Source: Mycocentrospora acerina (lineage: Eukaryota; Ascomycota; Dothideomycetes; Pleosporales). Taken from it: a stretch of DNA of 64,000 nt. The position numbers were made by a program, and so were the translations under genes. Location: assembly GCA_022701365.1 (NCBI GenBank), contig JAKUHH010000389.1, positions 868,001-932,000 on the forward strand, written 5' to 3'. Positions 23,001 through 32,784 of this stretch are shown piece by piece. The stretch's first letter is position 1, and each line of letters begins with the position of its first letter. The notes under the pieces were generated by a model. It made no database searches and was not told the DNA's origin. It was given only the letters and a program-made list of their open reading frames with translations.

Positions 23001-26000
23001 TTGCAAGCTGCCTATATGAAAGACTCCTTCCTGATGCGTCTGTGACGGCTATTTCTGTCGGGTGCAAGAGGCATATATCTTGTACGCGCTGCGATAGTGT
23101 CGCTGGCCAGCCAAAATCCATTTCGGGGCCTTTGCCAATCTCAAGGGCATGGGCGACCCCGGTCGCATTGTGCAGCACAATGTTGGCCACCAATACATGC
23201 GGGTCGCGAGCCACAGCCTCGAGCAGATCAAGGTACGTGTGAAGCATCGTACGACAAGCGTCCTGACCGTATAAGTCGGCTAGGCACCACATCTGGACCA
23301 GACAGCCAGTCTGGGTTTCGATGAATCCCAGACTAATGTCATAGGGATTCTCAGCCTCTTTGGCCTCTTTGGTGGATAGCTGCATACGGCACAAATCGCC
23401 CAGTGGCAGGTTCCACATGTCCATGCCACCTACAGCCGAACGGTAGTTGATGGCTGCCTGAAACAGAGGGTTAGTGCCCAATGCTCTAGGAGCCTGTGTT
23501 TGATCAAGGATGCGGTCAAAGGGCACGGTGCCATGGGCGAAGACATCCATGGCCTTGCGTGACGCCGCGACGGCGACGTCTTCAAAGGTGGCTGTGCTGG
23601 GTACGCTGCAGCGCAAAGGAAGCATGTTAACGAAGCAGCCCACAGTATTCCGGAAACGTTCGTCTCTACGGTTAGCGTCGACGACACCAACACACACATC
23701 CTCGACATTGGCCAGCCGAGCCAGTAGAATCTGCAGGAGGGCGAGATGTAAATGGAAAGGACTAATGCGAAGCCTCTTGCATAAGTCTTTTTGTGCCACC
23801 AACTGAACCGGGGTAAGCTCATGGTCCAGGTAGTGGCTGCTGCTATCTTGCTGCTGCTTGGTGAGGGTAGAGCGGTCAAGCCCACGAGCCATGGGGAGCA
23901 GTGGGAGAGTATCGGGCAAGGTGCCAAACTCGGCATGCCAAAAGGCGAGATCCTCGTCTAGTACACCCGTCTTCTCTTCAGACAGCTGGTGGTTCGAGTA
24001 GTCAACATACGAGACATCGGTGGGCGAATCAAGCGGCTGTAACTGGTACGCCCGGTCTAAGTCACGAAGGAACAAGGCCAAACTCCAGCCATCCATGAGG
24101 ATGTGGTGATACCCGATTACCAGGTCGAGTTCAGTCGCGGACCGGCCTAGCACAGCGATGGCCATAGTCTGTCCCCGCTCGAGATTCCATTCGCGCGTCT
24201 TGAACTGCGAGAGAGTGCCTTGGAGAATTGCGTCTAGATTGCTATCATTGTTATTAGCATCATCCGCGTGCGTCACAGTCAGCTCCAATGCCGATCTCGC
24301 CATGACACCCTGCATAGGGTGGCCATCTTCGAGCCGGGGATAGAAGCAGGTACGCAAGCACTCATGGTGATTGGCGACTAGTTGCACTGCACGCTTCAAC
24401 CTGGCCGTACCTATGTGCCCCTGCACGCGGTAGTGAAAGGCAGTGTTGCACGCTGCCGGGTCGTCAGAGTGATTGGACACGAACCAAATCCGGGACTGAG
24501 CTGCAGACATTGGCGCTTCACGGACAATAACTGGTGGTGTGGTAGGTTTTTCGCCGTTATTCTTAACGTCATCTTCTTTATTGTCACTTCCCCATTGCTC
24601 TGAGGTGATGGCATCGACAATGCTGACGGAGCTAGATGCAGTCATTGGTGTGATGGCAGCAAACTCTGGCGTTCTGGACCTAGAAATGGGTGTAAAGGTA
24701 GATGTTGGCGTGCTGGAATCAAATTTTTCTGTGAGGCTACTAGATTGTGCAGTAAAGTAACTGCTATCCAAGAAGGACTTGGATGGTGAAGTAAGGGCAA
24801 TAGGGACCAATACTTCAGGGGCAAGAGAAGGAGTAGAAGTAGGACCAGAAGAAGGAGCAGATTTAGCTGGCTCCAAAGCTCCTTTGACCTCACTGTTTTC
24901 CTTGCTGCTGCGGTCAGCCCAAATTTTTTCAGTCGCTTGGGTGCAAATCTGCAACACAGTTTCACCGCTCAGAATCTTCACCACAGCCACCTCGGCATCG
25001 AGGTCTTTGAGGAACCATGTACGGATCTCAGTGGCAACCAGCGAGTCTATCCCTAAGTCAATGACGGGCCGTTCGAGATCCGCCTGCACAGAGTCGGCCG
25101 GCAGCTGCAGCATCGTTTCGAGCTTGGTGGCAAAAGCCGCCGCGACGATCGCGATGGCAGCCTCCTTGGTCTCGGCCTCGTCGACTTGCTCTCTCACGTT
25201 ACTGCCAGAAAGACCTCGTCCTAGAAGCTGCTCCTGAGATGCTGCGAAGAGCGTGCTGTATGGTGCTAGGGACATAAGTTGTGGGTTTGATACCCATAGG
25301 GCCTTGCTCTCTTGGTTGGGCTGCATGGGCTCGGTTGGTGGCTCGAGACCCATGGTGATATCGTAGCTACCTGTATCATGTGCTTCGGAATCAGGATGAG
25401 GTTTGCCTGCACGTATGGCTTGGCCAAAAGCATCCTGTACGTCTGTCTCGGAAAGGGGGATGAAGCGCATACTACGGAAATGATCTTCTAGTAGACTGTA
25501 CCTGTCGGACCGGGTGACGTAGCCCGTATCAGCAACCCAACCGATGTGGATAACAGAAGCAGCCAGCCCACGCGAGCGGCGACTCTCCACGACTGCAGCC
25601 ATGAAAAGATTAGCAGCGTGGTAATTGGCTTGGCCAACGTTGCCGACGGTACTCGCAGTCGACGACGTGAGGACAAAGAAGTCGAGCGGCGGATGTTCTG
25701 CATCTGCATCTGCGTTGCCGAAGATGTCGTCGAGAATTTCGGTGCCGATCACTTTGGCTTCCAGAGTACCGTTAAGCTGCCGGGCAGACATATCGAGGAA
25801 CATCTTGTCGTTGAGCACCATTGACAAGTTGCACACGCCGGCGATGGGTGGCATGGTGTCGCGCACCTTATTCACGGCGGCAACAACCTGATCGCGCTGC
25901 GTGGCGTCCATGGCTAGCATCTGTACCGATGCTCCGGTGCGGTGAGCATCTTTTTGCAGCCCTGTATCTACCTTGGGGTTGCGGCTGGTGATAACAATGT

Positions 26001-29000
26001 GCCTGGCACCCTGGCGGATCATCCACTGGCAGAGAGAAAGCCCTAGCCCTCCAGAACCGCCGACGAGGAGATATGTACGGTCTGAACGCAGCAGGCCAAT
26101 TTTATTGTCATCAAGGGGTTGCACGGTCAGAGGAAGTGCTTTTCTCTGGCGCCAGTCTATTATGTACCTCTTGTGGATGAGATTACTGGCGTCGGATCCA
26201 GCCAACTCACTTGCCGTCAAAACGTTGCATTCGCAGTGCTGGTCTTCGATCTTCTCCAGACCTTTGACTTGGATACTTGCAGTCTCAAGCAAAGTCTTCA
26301 GAGAGTTGTCAGTACTCTTCAGGACGCCTTGCAGTAGCTCGGCATCCAATCTCCACTGAACACAAGCGAGCGGTAGACATGCCCTCAGTTGCTCACTGGC
26401 ATGCGTCAGAATCTCTTGTTCCATGGAACAATCAACAAATAAGTCGACATCGGTCGATGGCAAGCACTGCTTCACCATTCGCTTGGACATGTTTGCGTGG
26501 ATGTAGACCCAGCCGTCAGATACAGCGACAGCGTTCTTGGATGAGACGCAGTAAACCCGGTGCCCAGCCTGAGTGAGATCCACTTGGATTTGTTTGGCCA
26601 TGTGCGGTTCGGGCTCGAGCAAGAGCACTGTCACAGTAGTACCCGCCTTCAAAAGTGCATGTGACTTTGCTCGAGCGACAAGAACACTTCGCAGAAGATT
26701 GTTGGCGATTGCTTCAAGGCCTCCTAACGTGCAGAGAGATGAATCGACAACGGCCAGCTTCTTCGGATCCAAGAGTAGTCTCGAGCCATTGGTGTGGCTA
26801 ACAGACATGATCAAGTTGCCCTGCTGGTCCTGACCTTGTTGTACTTGTTGACCACAGACCAAATAAAGCCCCTGTCCGCTTTGGGAGTGTAAGGGAATAT
26901 GCATGGCATACTGAACCTGAACCTGAATGCCTTCCTTCATGTACGGGAGGGACTGTTCATGAGCAGCCTGAAGTACCATTTTAGAGGATCCCTTTCGCAT
27001 AAGGGCGTGGACGACGACATTGGTTGCGTCGACAGTCTTCACAATGGATCTTGTCTTGGAGTTGTATCGTTCATCCAAGTCAGTGTCTGGCATCACACGT
27101 GGGACCCTTATAATACCCCCGGCTAAAACCTCATACTCGGGCTCAACAACCCATAGCATTGCGTCTGGTTCCGACTGCGTCTTGGGCTTGAGCTTGTTCA
27201 TATACTGCAGGCGTAGCAGGGCCTCAACACAGTGACGGGCATCCACGGCAGGACCACCACTACCAGCCTCAAGCTCGAGTCCGAGTACCTGAATAGTGAG
27301 GTGTGGCATCTCCACCGGAGCCACGCGGGCGATGCCACGGATCATGCTAGCGCGCGGGGTGTGCGCTGTGCCTGCGCCCGTCACCCACAGCAGGTTCCTA
27401 GCCGACATTAGCAGCTCCTGGAGCTTCTCTAGTCGGGTCTCAGGCATAGGTAGTTGTATGAACAAGGACTCATCAACATCCTGGAGGCACACGATGTCCA
27501 TGTTGGCGCTCTCGTGTTCGTCGAGGGTCAGCTCGTCGATGCTGGGCACAACACGCACCTGCCCAGATTGCCACCACGTCCACGGAAGAAGCTTCTCCAT
27601 CTCGTCCATGATTTTACTGCTATATAGGCGGTCCCCTCCAATTAGTAGTAGTGGTGTAGTGAGTTCGGGTACAGAAGCCAGCGGCTGGACAAGACGCAGG
27701 AAACTGTCACTGACAGCCCGGCTAACGATACATGAGTGAACGTGGCTTTTCTCATTGGAGTTATCATAGAAGACGGCATCAGCGCCGGAGAAGCCCGAAC
27801 GGCGCAGCAACCTGTGCCACTCGCCCGTTGGGACGGTAGGCATACCACCGAACAGAAAGCTGCTGACCATGCTTTTCACTCCAGTTGCCTCCGATAAAAT
27901 CAAGTAACCACCGGGACGCAACATTGACCGGACCTTTTGCAAAATTTCGTGCAGGGCCGCGCTACCGTTTGTGGAGCCAGCCGTAGTAGCAGAATGAGCA
28001 AATAGCACGTGGGGTGCGATGATAACGTCGTATGAGTTGAGACTGAAGCCCTGAGTGTTCATGTCTTGGTCAATATCTAACGTCTTGTATACAAGTCTCT
28101 CATACTCAGCTAGCTCAGTGGCGGTTGTGTGGAACGCATCTGAAGAAACATTTGTGTACGTGTATGAGTCGTACATGTTGTTGATGGCACTGAGGATGCT
28201 TCGTGTAGTGCTGGTCCTACTCACACCAGTGCTCATCTCCAGCATCTTGCAGCGCGGAAACTTGAAGGTAATTTGTTTGACCAGCTGACTGATAGCATAG
28301 TCAGTAACTATTGAGGCCGAAGGTGAGTAGTGCCTTAGGTTCGTGTCGATCACGTCGCCTTCGCTATTGCCCGGAGTTTTGTGAGAAACTTCCAGGAGCT
28401 GCCTCTGGCTGCGAATAACTTGGGCTAGTTGGGTGCCTACAGCATGAAGTAGCTTCAATTCTACCGCCTCAGGATTGAGATAATCACCATTTTCCAGAAC
28501 AAGGTTGTCGTCGTCCGCAATCGAGTCGCTGCTCAGGAACGGAGACTTGCCCTGACGTACGACATTCACATGGTGCTCAAAGGCTTTCAAAACCAGTTGT
28601 TGGCTTGTTTGCAGTTCATGTCTTTCGTCGAGTTTAATTTCGTCTAAGAGACGCCGCATGTAGAACAAAGCCAGGCGTTCTGCAGTAATATTGGCGCGCA
28701 ATGCGTGAGCATCGCGAACGGAGTCACGTGGTGGAAGCACTAGGCCGCCCACGGAGACATCGTGGCCGTGGACCGTCTTTAAAAATATATGTTTGTCGAG
28801 AGCGGAGCTCTGACCTCCACCAGCCGACCGCGTCGACAAGCCTTCAACCTGGACAAATGAGCGACCCGACGTAGTATCGTAGATGTTGATGTCGCCGTCC
28901 AGTGCTGTTCCTGAGGCAGACACGACCCAGGCGTCGAAGCTGCACGTGATTGCAGCATCATGTAGAGTAGGTATTACATTCACTTGGGGATCAATGGTGA

Positions 29001-32000
29001 CTCGGTCTATGTGCGACGGCAACAATGCCGATTTGAGCAGCTTGCTCGAGGGGTGGACGTGTGCAACAAAGAGGGATTGAAAGGCTACGTCAAGAACGGC
29101 GGGATGCAGCACGTATTGTGTCTGTGCCTGTGGACCTGCAATCAGCGAGTCAGCCGGCCAGACGGCCGTGGCAGCAGCGTATCCGAGACAGCGGCGACTC
29201 TCAGTGATTGCATCAAAAGCTCCCGTGTAGTTGAGGCCAATGCCGCGGAACATGTCGTAGACGGGCTTGCTCTCGATGAGGACAACGTTGTCCGGGACTG
29301 GCTGTCGCTGCGGCAGCACGCAGACATGGTCAGCATCAGAAAGGGCATCGGAGATGGCGTCGCCCAGATGAATGACCAGCATCCCACTGCACGTATGAAT
29401 CATGGCGCCAGTCATCTCGTTCTGACAGACGTAGTACGAGAATCGTGCCCGCACGACGACCTGGCCCGTCTTGGGCGAGCTCACGTGAGGGCTGGCAGGG
29501 AGCACCTGGGCCGTGAACAGCGTCTCGAGCCCATCTTTGTTGTCCGGCACAACGACTGGGCGCAGGATGTCGACGTTCTCGACCGAGAGCTGGCGGATTG
29601 GCTGTTTGGGAGCGATGGTCGTGGCCACCGACTGGGCTGCTTGGGCGGCGATGGACACGTAGGCGGCGCCAGGGAGCAGCACTTCACCGAGCACCACGTG
29701 ACCGCGCAGCCAGGGCATCTCACCCAGCCTCAAGACGTTGCGCCACCTCAGCTCGCGTTCGTTGTCGTCTGGGGCGCGGCGGCCCAGCAGTTGGTGGCCC
29801 ACATCGCGGCCGGTGCGGTAGCGCATCGAAGTGCGTGACTCGCGCCAGTAGACCTTGTCGTGATCCCACGAGTAGGCTGGCAGGTCACTGATCATCCTGG
29901 GCAGGGCAGGGGGCGATGCAGACGCATAGAAGCTGTTGCGGTAGCCAGTGAAGTCGACGTGGGACGCGCCTAGCTGCGACCACACGGCGCCCACGGCCGC
30001 CTGGAAAGCCTCGACATCGCTGGCGTTACGCTTGAGCAGGCCTACATATCGCGGTACTGCACCGTAGGCCGCCTTGAGCGTCTGCTCAGTTGGGCCCTTG
30101 AGTGCCGGATGAGGCCCGACTTCGACTGCCATATCCCACGGGCCCCCGTGCCAGATGGACGACTCAAGCGCCTGCGAGAACTTGACCGTCTGCACCATGT
30201 TGGCAACCCAGTAGGGGCCCTTCAGAGAGTCCAGGTCGCCGCCTGGTTTGAGCAGACGCGTGTCGCCACGAACACTCGAGTTCCACACACAGCAGCCTGG
30301 CTTGGGTCGCGTGACCTGGATGTCGCAGGCCAACAGCGCCTGCAGATACTCGCCCGCACAGCTCTTCATGTGATGCGAGTGGTAGGCCGTGTCGACCTGG
30401 AGCTGGCGGGCAAACGTGTTTTCCACGTCGAGCTGCTGCTTGGCCTCGATGACGGCGTCCAGGTCTCCAGACAGGGTGCAGCTCTGCGGGCCATTGCTGG
30501 CTGCCACCATCAAACGTCCCGCGTAGGTGGGTTGGCGACAGAAGCGCCAGGCTTCCTCCATCGACAGCCCAACGGCTATCATGCCACCCTTTTGACCTCC
30601 CGCTCCTTGGCAGAGATGGGCAAAGAAACCACGGTAGTACGAGATCTGCATGGCTGCCCGCCGTGTGATGATGCCTGCCGCATATGTCGCAGCTATCTCA
30701 CCAGACGAGTGCCCTACGGCGGCATCAATCTTAATGCCAGCAGCATTCATCATGTCTACCAGTGCGATTTGCAGTGCTGTGCAGAGAGGCTGTGAAAGCG
30801 CTGCCTCGGAGAGACGTGAATCGCCTGCCTCCTTGGTGAGCTCTTCAATCAGTGACCACTCGGGTGCGTCACCCGGCAACAGCTCGTCTCTTAGCACCGC
30901 ATCGCATGTCTCTAAGCTTTGGCGGAAGAGTGGTGACGTCTTGAGCAGCTCACGCCCCATGGTAGCCCATTGCGCGCCCTGGCCGGTGAAGATGCCCAGA
31001 GTACCTGGGGCTTCCTTGGGGTTGACCAGTCGCGCTACAGTTCCAATATCGCTGGCTTTGGTGCCTGCCTTGCCATGACTTGCCACAAACTTAGCCATGG
31101 AGTCTAAGACGTGCTGCCTCGTTGCCCCCGTGAAACATGTCCGTACGCGATGGGTGGACCGCCGTGTTTGAAGCACCCAGCTCACATCTCGCAAGTCAAC
31201 ATCCTCGTTGTTCTGCAGGTAGGCTAGATGGGCTTGTACGTTTCGTAGCAGTGCTGGACCGGAGCTCGCCGAATAGAGTAGAGGGCCCACGACGCCACTG
31301 TCAGGAGTAGAAGTTGGAATGCTCGACTTGACTTCAGACTTCAGTACGGATGTCAACGATGGCACCGATAAGCTCTCGATGATAGCATGGGCGTTGGTCC
31401 CACCAAACCCAAAGCTATTGACACTTGCTCGCATTGGCGCGCCTGCTGGCGGCTGTGGCCATGGCAACGGTTTAGTTGGGATCACGAGAGCTCCAGGTCC
31501 ATAAAAGGGAGCGATCTTGGGGTTTAGTTCGTTGAAGTGCATATTGGGTGGTATGGTACGGTGCTTGAGGGCAAGAAGTACTTTGATGACGCCTGCTAGG
31601 CCAGCACAGCCTTCCAAATGCCCAATGACCGCTAAAGCACGAGGAGAGTTAGTAAGTTTCCCCCAAGAGAGGCAGAAGAATTGGATCAGATTGAACTTAC
31701 TTTTGATTGACCCTACATGGATTGTCTGCGCGTCTTCTATGGCCTTGCCCGTTGTCCCGTCGCGGTAGAAAGCCTCAAAAACAGCACGAGCCTCGACTGG
31801 ATCTCCAGCCTGCGTGCCTGTGCCATGACACTCAAAGTACTGCGGCGGGTCTCGCATTGGATCCAACCCCGCCCGATGATATACGTGTCGGATTAGTGCT
31901 GCTTGTGTTGCCGCAAATGGCATCGTAATTCCTGGACTCGTACCGTCCGAGTTGACTCCAGTGGCGCGTATGACGCCCTCAATAGGGTCACCATCTCGCT

Positions 32001-32784
32001 GAGCTGCGCTTAGGGGCTTCAGCAATAGCGAGGCAATACCCTCGCCACGCGCGTATCCATTGGCTGTCCTATCCCACATGCGGCTTTGCGAATCGGGCGA
32101 TAGCATGTGTAGCTTCGACTCGGCAATGTAGGGCGTAGGTTCAAAGATTAGGTTGGTACCGCCAACGACAGCCATGTCGCTGTCGCCGCTACGCAGGCCC
32201 TGAACGGCGTGGTGGAGCGCTACGAGAGAACTGGAGCAAGCTGTGTCGATGGTCACCGACGGACCTTTCAAATCGAACACATATGAGACGCGATTCGAGA
32301 GGATACTGTTAGCAGTGCCAGTAGCATTGTACTTGGGCAGTGTCTCCGTGTCGCGGGCTTGGATGACTGAATAGTCGTTACTCATGACCCCGACGTGTAC
32401 AGAGGTGAGAGACCCCCTGAGTTGCTCCAGTGTCACACCCGCACTCTCACACGCCTCGTAGGTCGCCTCGAGTAGGAGCCGCTGCTGAGGATCCATCCCT
32501 GTAGCCTCTGCCGGGCTGATCGCGAAGAAGCCTGCATCAAAGAGACGGCTATCTTCTTCTAAGAGATATGACTTTGCTTTTACGTCCGTAGACCCGTGTA
32601 CCTCGCCATCAGGATGGTAGAATCGCCCCAAGTTGAAACGTTTGGGATCGAATTGTTTCACGACATCACGAGGTTCCAATAGCAACTCCCAAAGCTTGGA
32701 GCTAGAGTTGGAGCTGCCCGGAAATCTGCATGCAGATCCGATAATGGCGATGGGTTCATCGAAGACAGGAGAACATGATGTCAT
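20041..32784 (-). CDS. PKS-NRPS hybrid megasynthase (KS-MAT-DH-MT-ER0-KR-ACP-C-A-PCP-R)
   Basis: This is a highly reducing iterative PKS fused to one NRPS module; it builds a polyketide, couples an amino acid and releases the product. The frame is open to 32820, but the ATG at 32784 directly precedes the KS and is preferred. A 69-nt in-frame intron (31632-31700) interrupts the KS; splicing gives KTVIGHLEG and about 4,224 aa. Approximate residues: KS Cys183 (DTACSSSL); MAT Ser669 (GHSSGE); DH His1005 (HVVLGEVLLP) with LDVAFQ; MT near 1490; KR GGSGGLG near 2216 and Tyr2365; ACP Ser2556 (GIDSL); C HHILMDG near 2870; A with TSGSTGTPKG and YGPTE near 3365-3510; PCP Ser3792 (GGNSL); R GATSFLGG near 3890 and YTASK near 4030. 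The ER region lacks an NADPH motif, so the trans-ER at 37805 should act with it. The MT SAM motif is degenerate. The amino acid is not predictable here. Confidence 0.97.
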   Translation of the reverse strand: MTSCSPVFDEPIAIIGSACRFPGSSNSSSKLWELLLEPRDVVKQFDPKRFNLGRFYHPDGEVHGSTDVKAKSYLLEEDSRLFDAGFFAISPAEATGMDPQQRLLLEATYEACESAGVTLEQLRGSLTSVHVGVMSNDYSVIQARDTETLPKYNATGTANSILSNRVSYVFDLKGPSVTIDTACSSSLVALHHAVQGLRSGDSDMAVVGGTNLIFEPTPYIAESKLHMLSPDSQSRMWDRTANGYARGEGIASLLLKPLSAAQRDGDPIEGVIRATGVNSDGTSPGITMPFAATQAALIRHVYHRAGLDPMRDPPQYFECHGTGTQAGDPVEARAVFEAFYRDGTTGKAIEDAQTIHVGSIKSKFNLIQFFCLSWGKLTNSPRALAVIGHLEGCAGLAGVIKVLLALKHRTIPPNMHFNELNPKIAPFYGPGALVIPTKPLPWPQPPAGAPMRASVNSFGFGGTNAHAIIESLSVPSLTSVLKSEVKSSIPTSTPDSGVVGPLLYSASSGPALLRNVQAHLAYLQNNEDVDLRDVSWVLQTRRSTHRVRTCFTGATRQHVLDSMAKFVASHGKAGTKASDIGTVARLVNPKEAPGTLGIFTGQGAQWATMGRELLKTSPLFRQSLETCDAVLRDELLPGDAPEWSLIEELTKEAGDSRLSEAALSQPLCTALQIALVDMMNAAGIKIDAAVGHSSGEIAATYAAGIITRRAAMQISYYRGFFAHLCQGAGGQKGGMIAVGLSMEEAWRFCRQPTYAGRLMVAASNGPQSCTLSGDLDAVIEAKQQLDVENTFARQLQVDTAYHSHHMKSCAGEYLQALLACDIQVTRPKPGCCVWNSSVRGDTRLLKPGGDLDSLKGPYWVANMVQTVKFSQALESSIWHGGPWDMAVEVGPHPALKGPTEQTLKAAYGAVPRYVGLLKRNASDVEAFQAAVGAVWSQLGASHVDFTGYRNSFYASASPPALPRMISDLPAYSWDHDKVYWRESRTSMRYRTGRDVGHQLLGRRAPDDNERELRWRNVLRLGEMPWLRGHVVLGEVLLPGAAYVSIAAQAAQSVATTIAPKQPIRQLSVENVDILRPVVVPDNKDGLETLFTAQVLPASPHVSSPKTGQVVVRARFSYYVCQNEMTGAMIHTCSGMLVIHLGDAISDALSDADHVCVLPQRQPVPDNVVLIESKPVYDMFRGIGLNYTGAFDAITESRRCLGYAAATAVWPADSLIAGPQAQTQYVLHPAVLDVAFQSLFVAHVHPSSKLLKSALLPSHIDRVTIDPQVNVIPTLHDAAITCSFDAWVVSASGTALDGDINIYDTTSGRSFVQVEGLSTRSAGGGQSSALDKHIFLKTVHGHDVSVGGLVLPPRDSVRDAHALRANITAERLALFYMRRLLDEIKLDERHELQTSQQLVLKAFEHHVNVVRQGKSPFLSSDSIADDDNLVLENGDYLNPEAVELKLLHAVGTQLAQVIRSQRQLLEVSHKTPGNSEGDVIDTNLRHYSPSASIVTDYAISQLVKQITFKFPRCKMLEMSTGVSRTSTTRSILSAINNMYDSYTYTNVSSDAFHTTATELAEYERLVYKTLDIDQDMNTQGFSLNSYDVIIAPHVLFAHSATTAGSTNGSAALHEILQKVRSMLRPGGYLILSEATGVKSMVSSFLFGGMPTVPTGEWHRLLRRSGFSGADAVFYDNSNEKSHVHSCIVSRAVSDSFLRLVQPLASVPELTTPLLLIGGDRLYSSKIMDEMEKLLPWTWWQSGQVRVVPSIDELTLDEHESANMDIVCLQDVDESLFIQLPMPETRLEKLQELLMSARNLLWVTGAGTAHTPRASMIRGIARVAPVEMPHLTIQVLGLELEAGSGGPAVDARHCVEALLRLQYMNKLKPKTQSEPDAMLWVVEPEYEVLAGGIIRVPRVMPDTDLDERYNSKTRSIVKTVDATNVVVHALMRKGSSKMVLQAAHEQSLPYMKEGIQVQVQYAMHIPLHSQSGQGLYLVCGQQVQQGQDQQGNLIMSVSHTNGSRLLLDPKKLAVVDSSLCTLGGLEAIANNLLRSVLVARAKSHALLKAGTTVTVLLLEPEPHMAKQIQVDLTQAGHRVYCVSSKNAVAVSDGWVYIHANMSKRMVKQCLPSTDVDLFVDCSMEQEILTHASEQLRACLPLACVQWRLDAELLQGVLKSTDNSLKTLLETASIQVKGLEKIEDQHCECNVLTASELAGSDASNLIHKRYIIDWRQRKALPLTVQPLDDNKIGLLRSDRTYLLVGGSGGLGLSLCQWMIRQGARHIVITSRNPKVDTGLQKDAHRTGASVQMLAMDATQRDQVVAAVNKVRDTMPPIAGVCNLSMVLNDKMFLDMSARQLNGTLEAKVIGTEILDDIFGNADADAEHPPLDFFVLTSSTASTVGNVGQANYHAANLFMAAVVESRRSRGLAASVIHIGWVADTGYVTRSDRYSLLEDHFRSMRFIPLSETDVQDAFGQAIRAGKPHPDSEAHDTGSYDITMGLEPPTEPMQPNQESKALWVSNPQLMSLAPYSTLFAASQEQLLGRGLSGSNVREQVDEAETKEAAIAIVAAAFATKLETMLQLPADSVQADLERPVIDLGIDSLVATEIRTWFLKDLDAEVAVVKILSGETVLQICTQATEKIWADRSSKENSEVKGALEPAKSAPSSGPTSTPSLAPEVLVPIALTSPSKSFLDSSYFTAQSSSLTEKFDSSTPTSTFTPISRSRTPEFAAITPMTASSSVSIVDAITSEQWGSDNKEDDVKNNGEKPTTPPVIVREAPMSAAQSRIWFVSNHSDDPAACNTAFHYRVQGHIGTARLKRAVQLVANHHECLRTCFYPRLEDGHPMQGVMARSALELTVTHADDANNNDSNLDAILQGTLSQFKTREWNLERGQTMAIAVLGRSATELDLVIGYHHILMDGWSLALFLRDLDRAYQLQPLDSPTDVSYVDYSNHQLSEEKTGVLDEDLAFWHAEFGTLPDTLPLLPMARGLDRSTLTKQQQDSSSHYLDHELTPVQLVAQKDLCKRLRISPFHLHLALLQILLARLANVEDVCVGVVDANRRDERFRNTVGCFVNMLPLRCSVPSTATFEDVAVAASRKAMDVFAHGTVPFDRILDQTQAPRALGTNPLFQAAINYRSAVGGMDMWNLPLGDLCRMQLSTKEAKEAENPYDISLGFIETQTGCLVQMWCLADLYGQDACRTMLHTYLDLLEAVARDPHVLVANIVLHNATGVAHALEIGKGPEMDFGWPATLSQRVQDICLLHPTEIAVTDASGRSLSYRQLATSTTHVAQKILDAGATPGDRVAVLCEPSIDGIVSMLAILHIGGVYVPLDISLPASRHTDMMRGCAPTLLLCHSQTEQRVQGLLKPFSNVRAVSVSSKNNTKDDENETKVSVLPITADADLPAILLFTSGSTGTPKGILLTQANFVNHVALKTRQMGLLQECVLQQSSLGFDMSLIQTFSALANGGRLVIAGKDIRRDPVEIANLMFREGISMTIATPTEYLAWTNSAAEILQEHKVWRFAFSGGEQVSRQLKAELRRLGLPDLSLTNCYGPTEITAAATFQCISLEIEAEADSSCVSSGDAGTWTQYAVGKALPNYLICIVDAAGHPQPCGHIGEICIGGAGVALCYLDQPDQTKAKFVTTVMAGSNSSRRIMYRTGDKGRLLSDGTLLCLGRLDGDTQIKLRGQRIELQEVELALLQASDGALASAVVSLRGDVLVAHATLSNPTSNTSFNDESDVAQKVLACIKLPQAFIPATIRILSTMPTTSNGKLDRKAVARLPLATAENKKNGALKNSFEKMTVREGELRLLWERVLPTLGDMRLGPSSDFFLCGGNSLLLMKLQKAIKETTGVQVTTKQLYEATTLRAMTRCVFDRTSATNSTEQDAVPIDWAIETLVPTWLQDQVNQSATKQSLKAVIDTTKGIEVLLTGATSFLGGHLLRSLLESPVVSRVHCIAVPIDEQTKLPQNNSRVMCYSGSLLSPTLGLTPQERLRLEQTVHVVVHAGANGHCLNRFESLRAPNVQSLHILASLALPRSVPLLFLSSSRAVLLSGDTAPRPGSLKNTPPATNGKDGYTASKWSGEVFLENLVAYLNENQHESETTKPGSRSSFKVAVHRPCTLVSEQAPNSDAMNGILRYSLAMRCAPRLKRAEGYLDFGPLETIISEITAAALELAIPAQPQIHNVNASNEQPAQQATIQFRHHSGGIKSPMGEFRAHLERVYGGSFDEVDMDEWVVRAGQQGMDPLIVAYIEALLESGMPMISPYMGEK

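Noticed and set aside
28984..30795. Long plus-strand ORFs (284 and 228 codons) opposite the megasynthase
   Set aside because: They are antisense shadows of the GC-rich DH and MAT regions.
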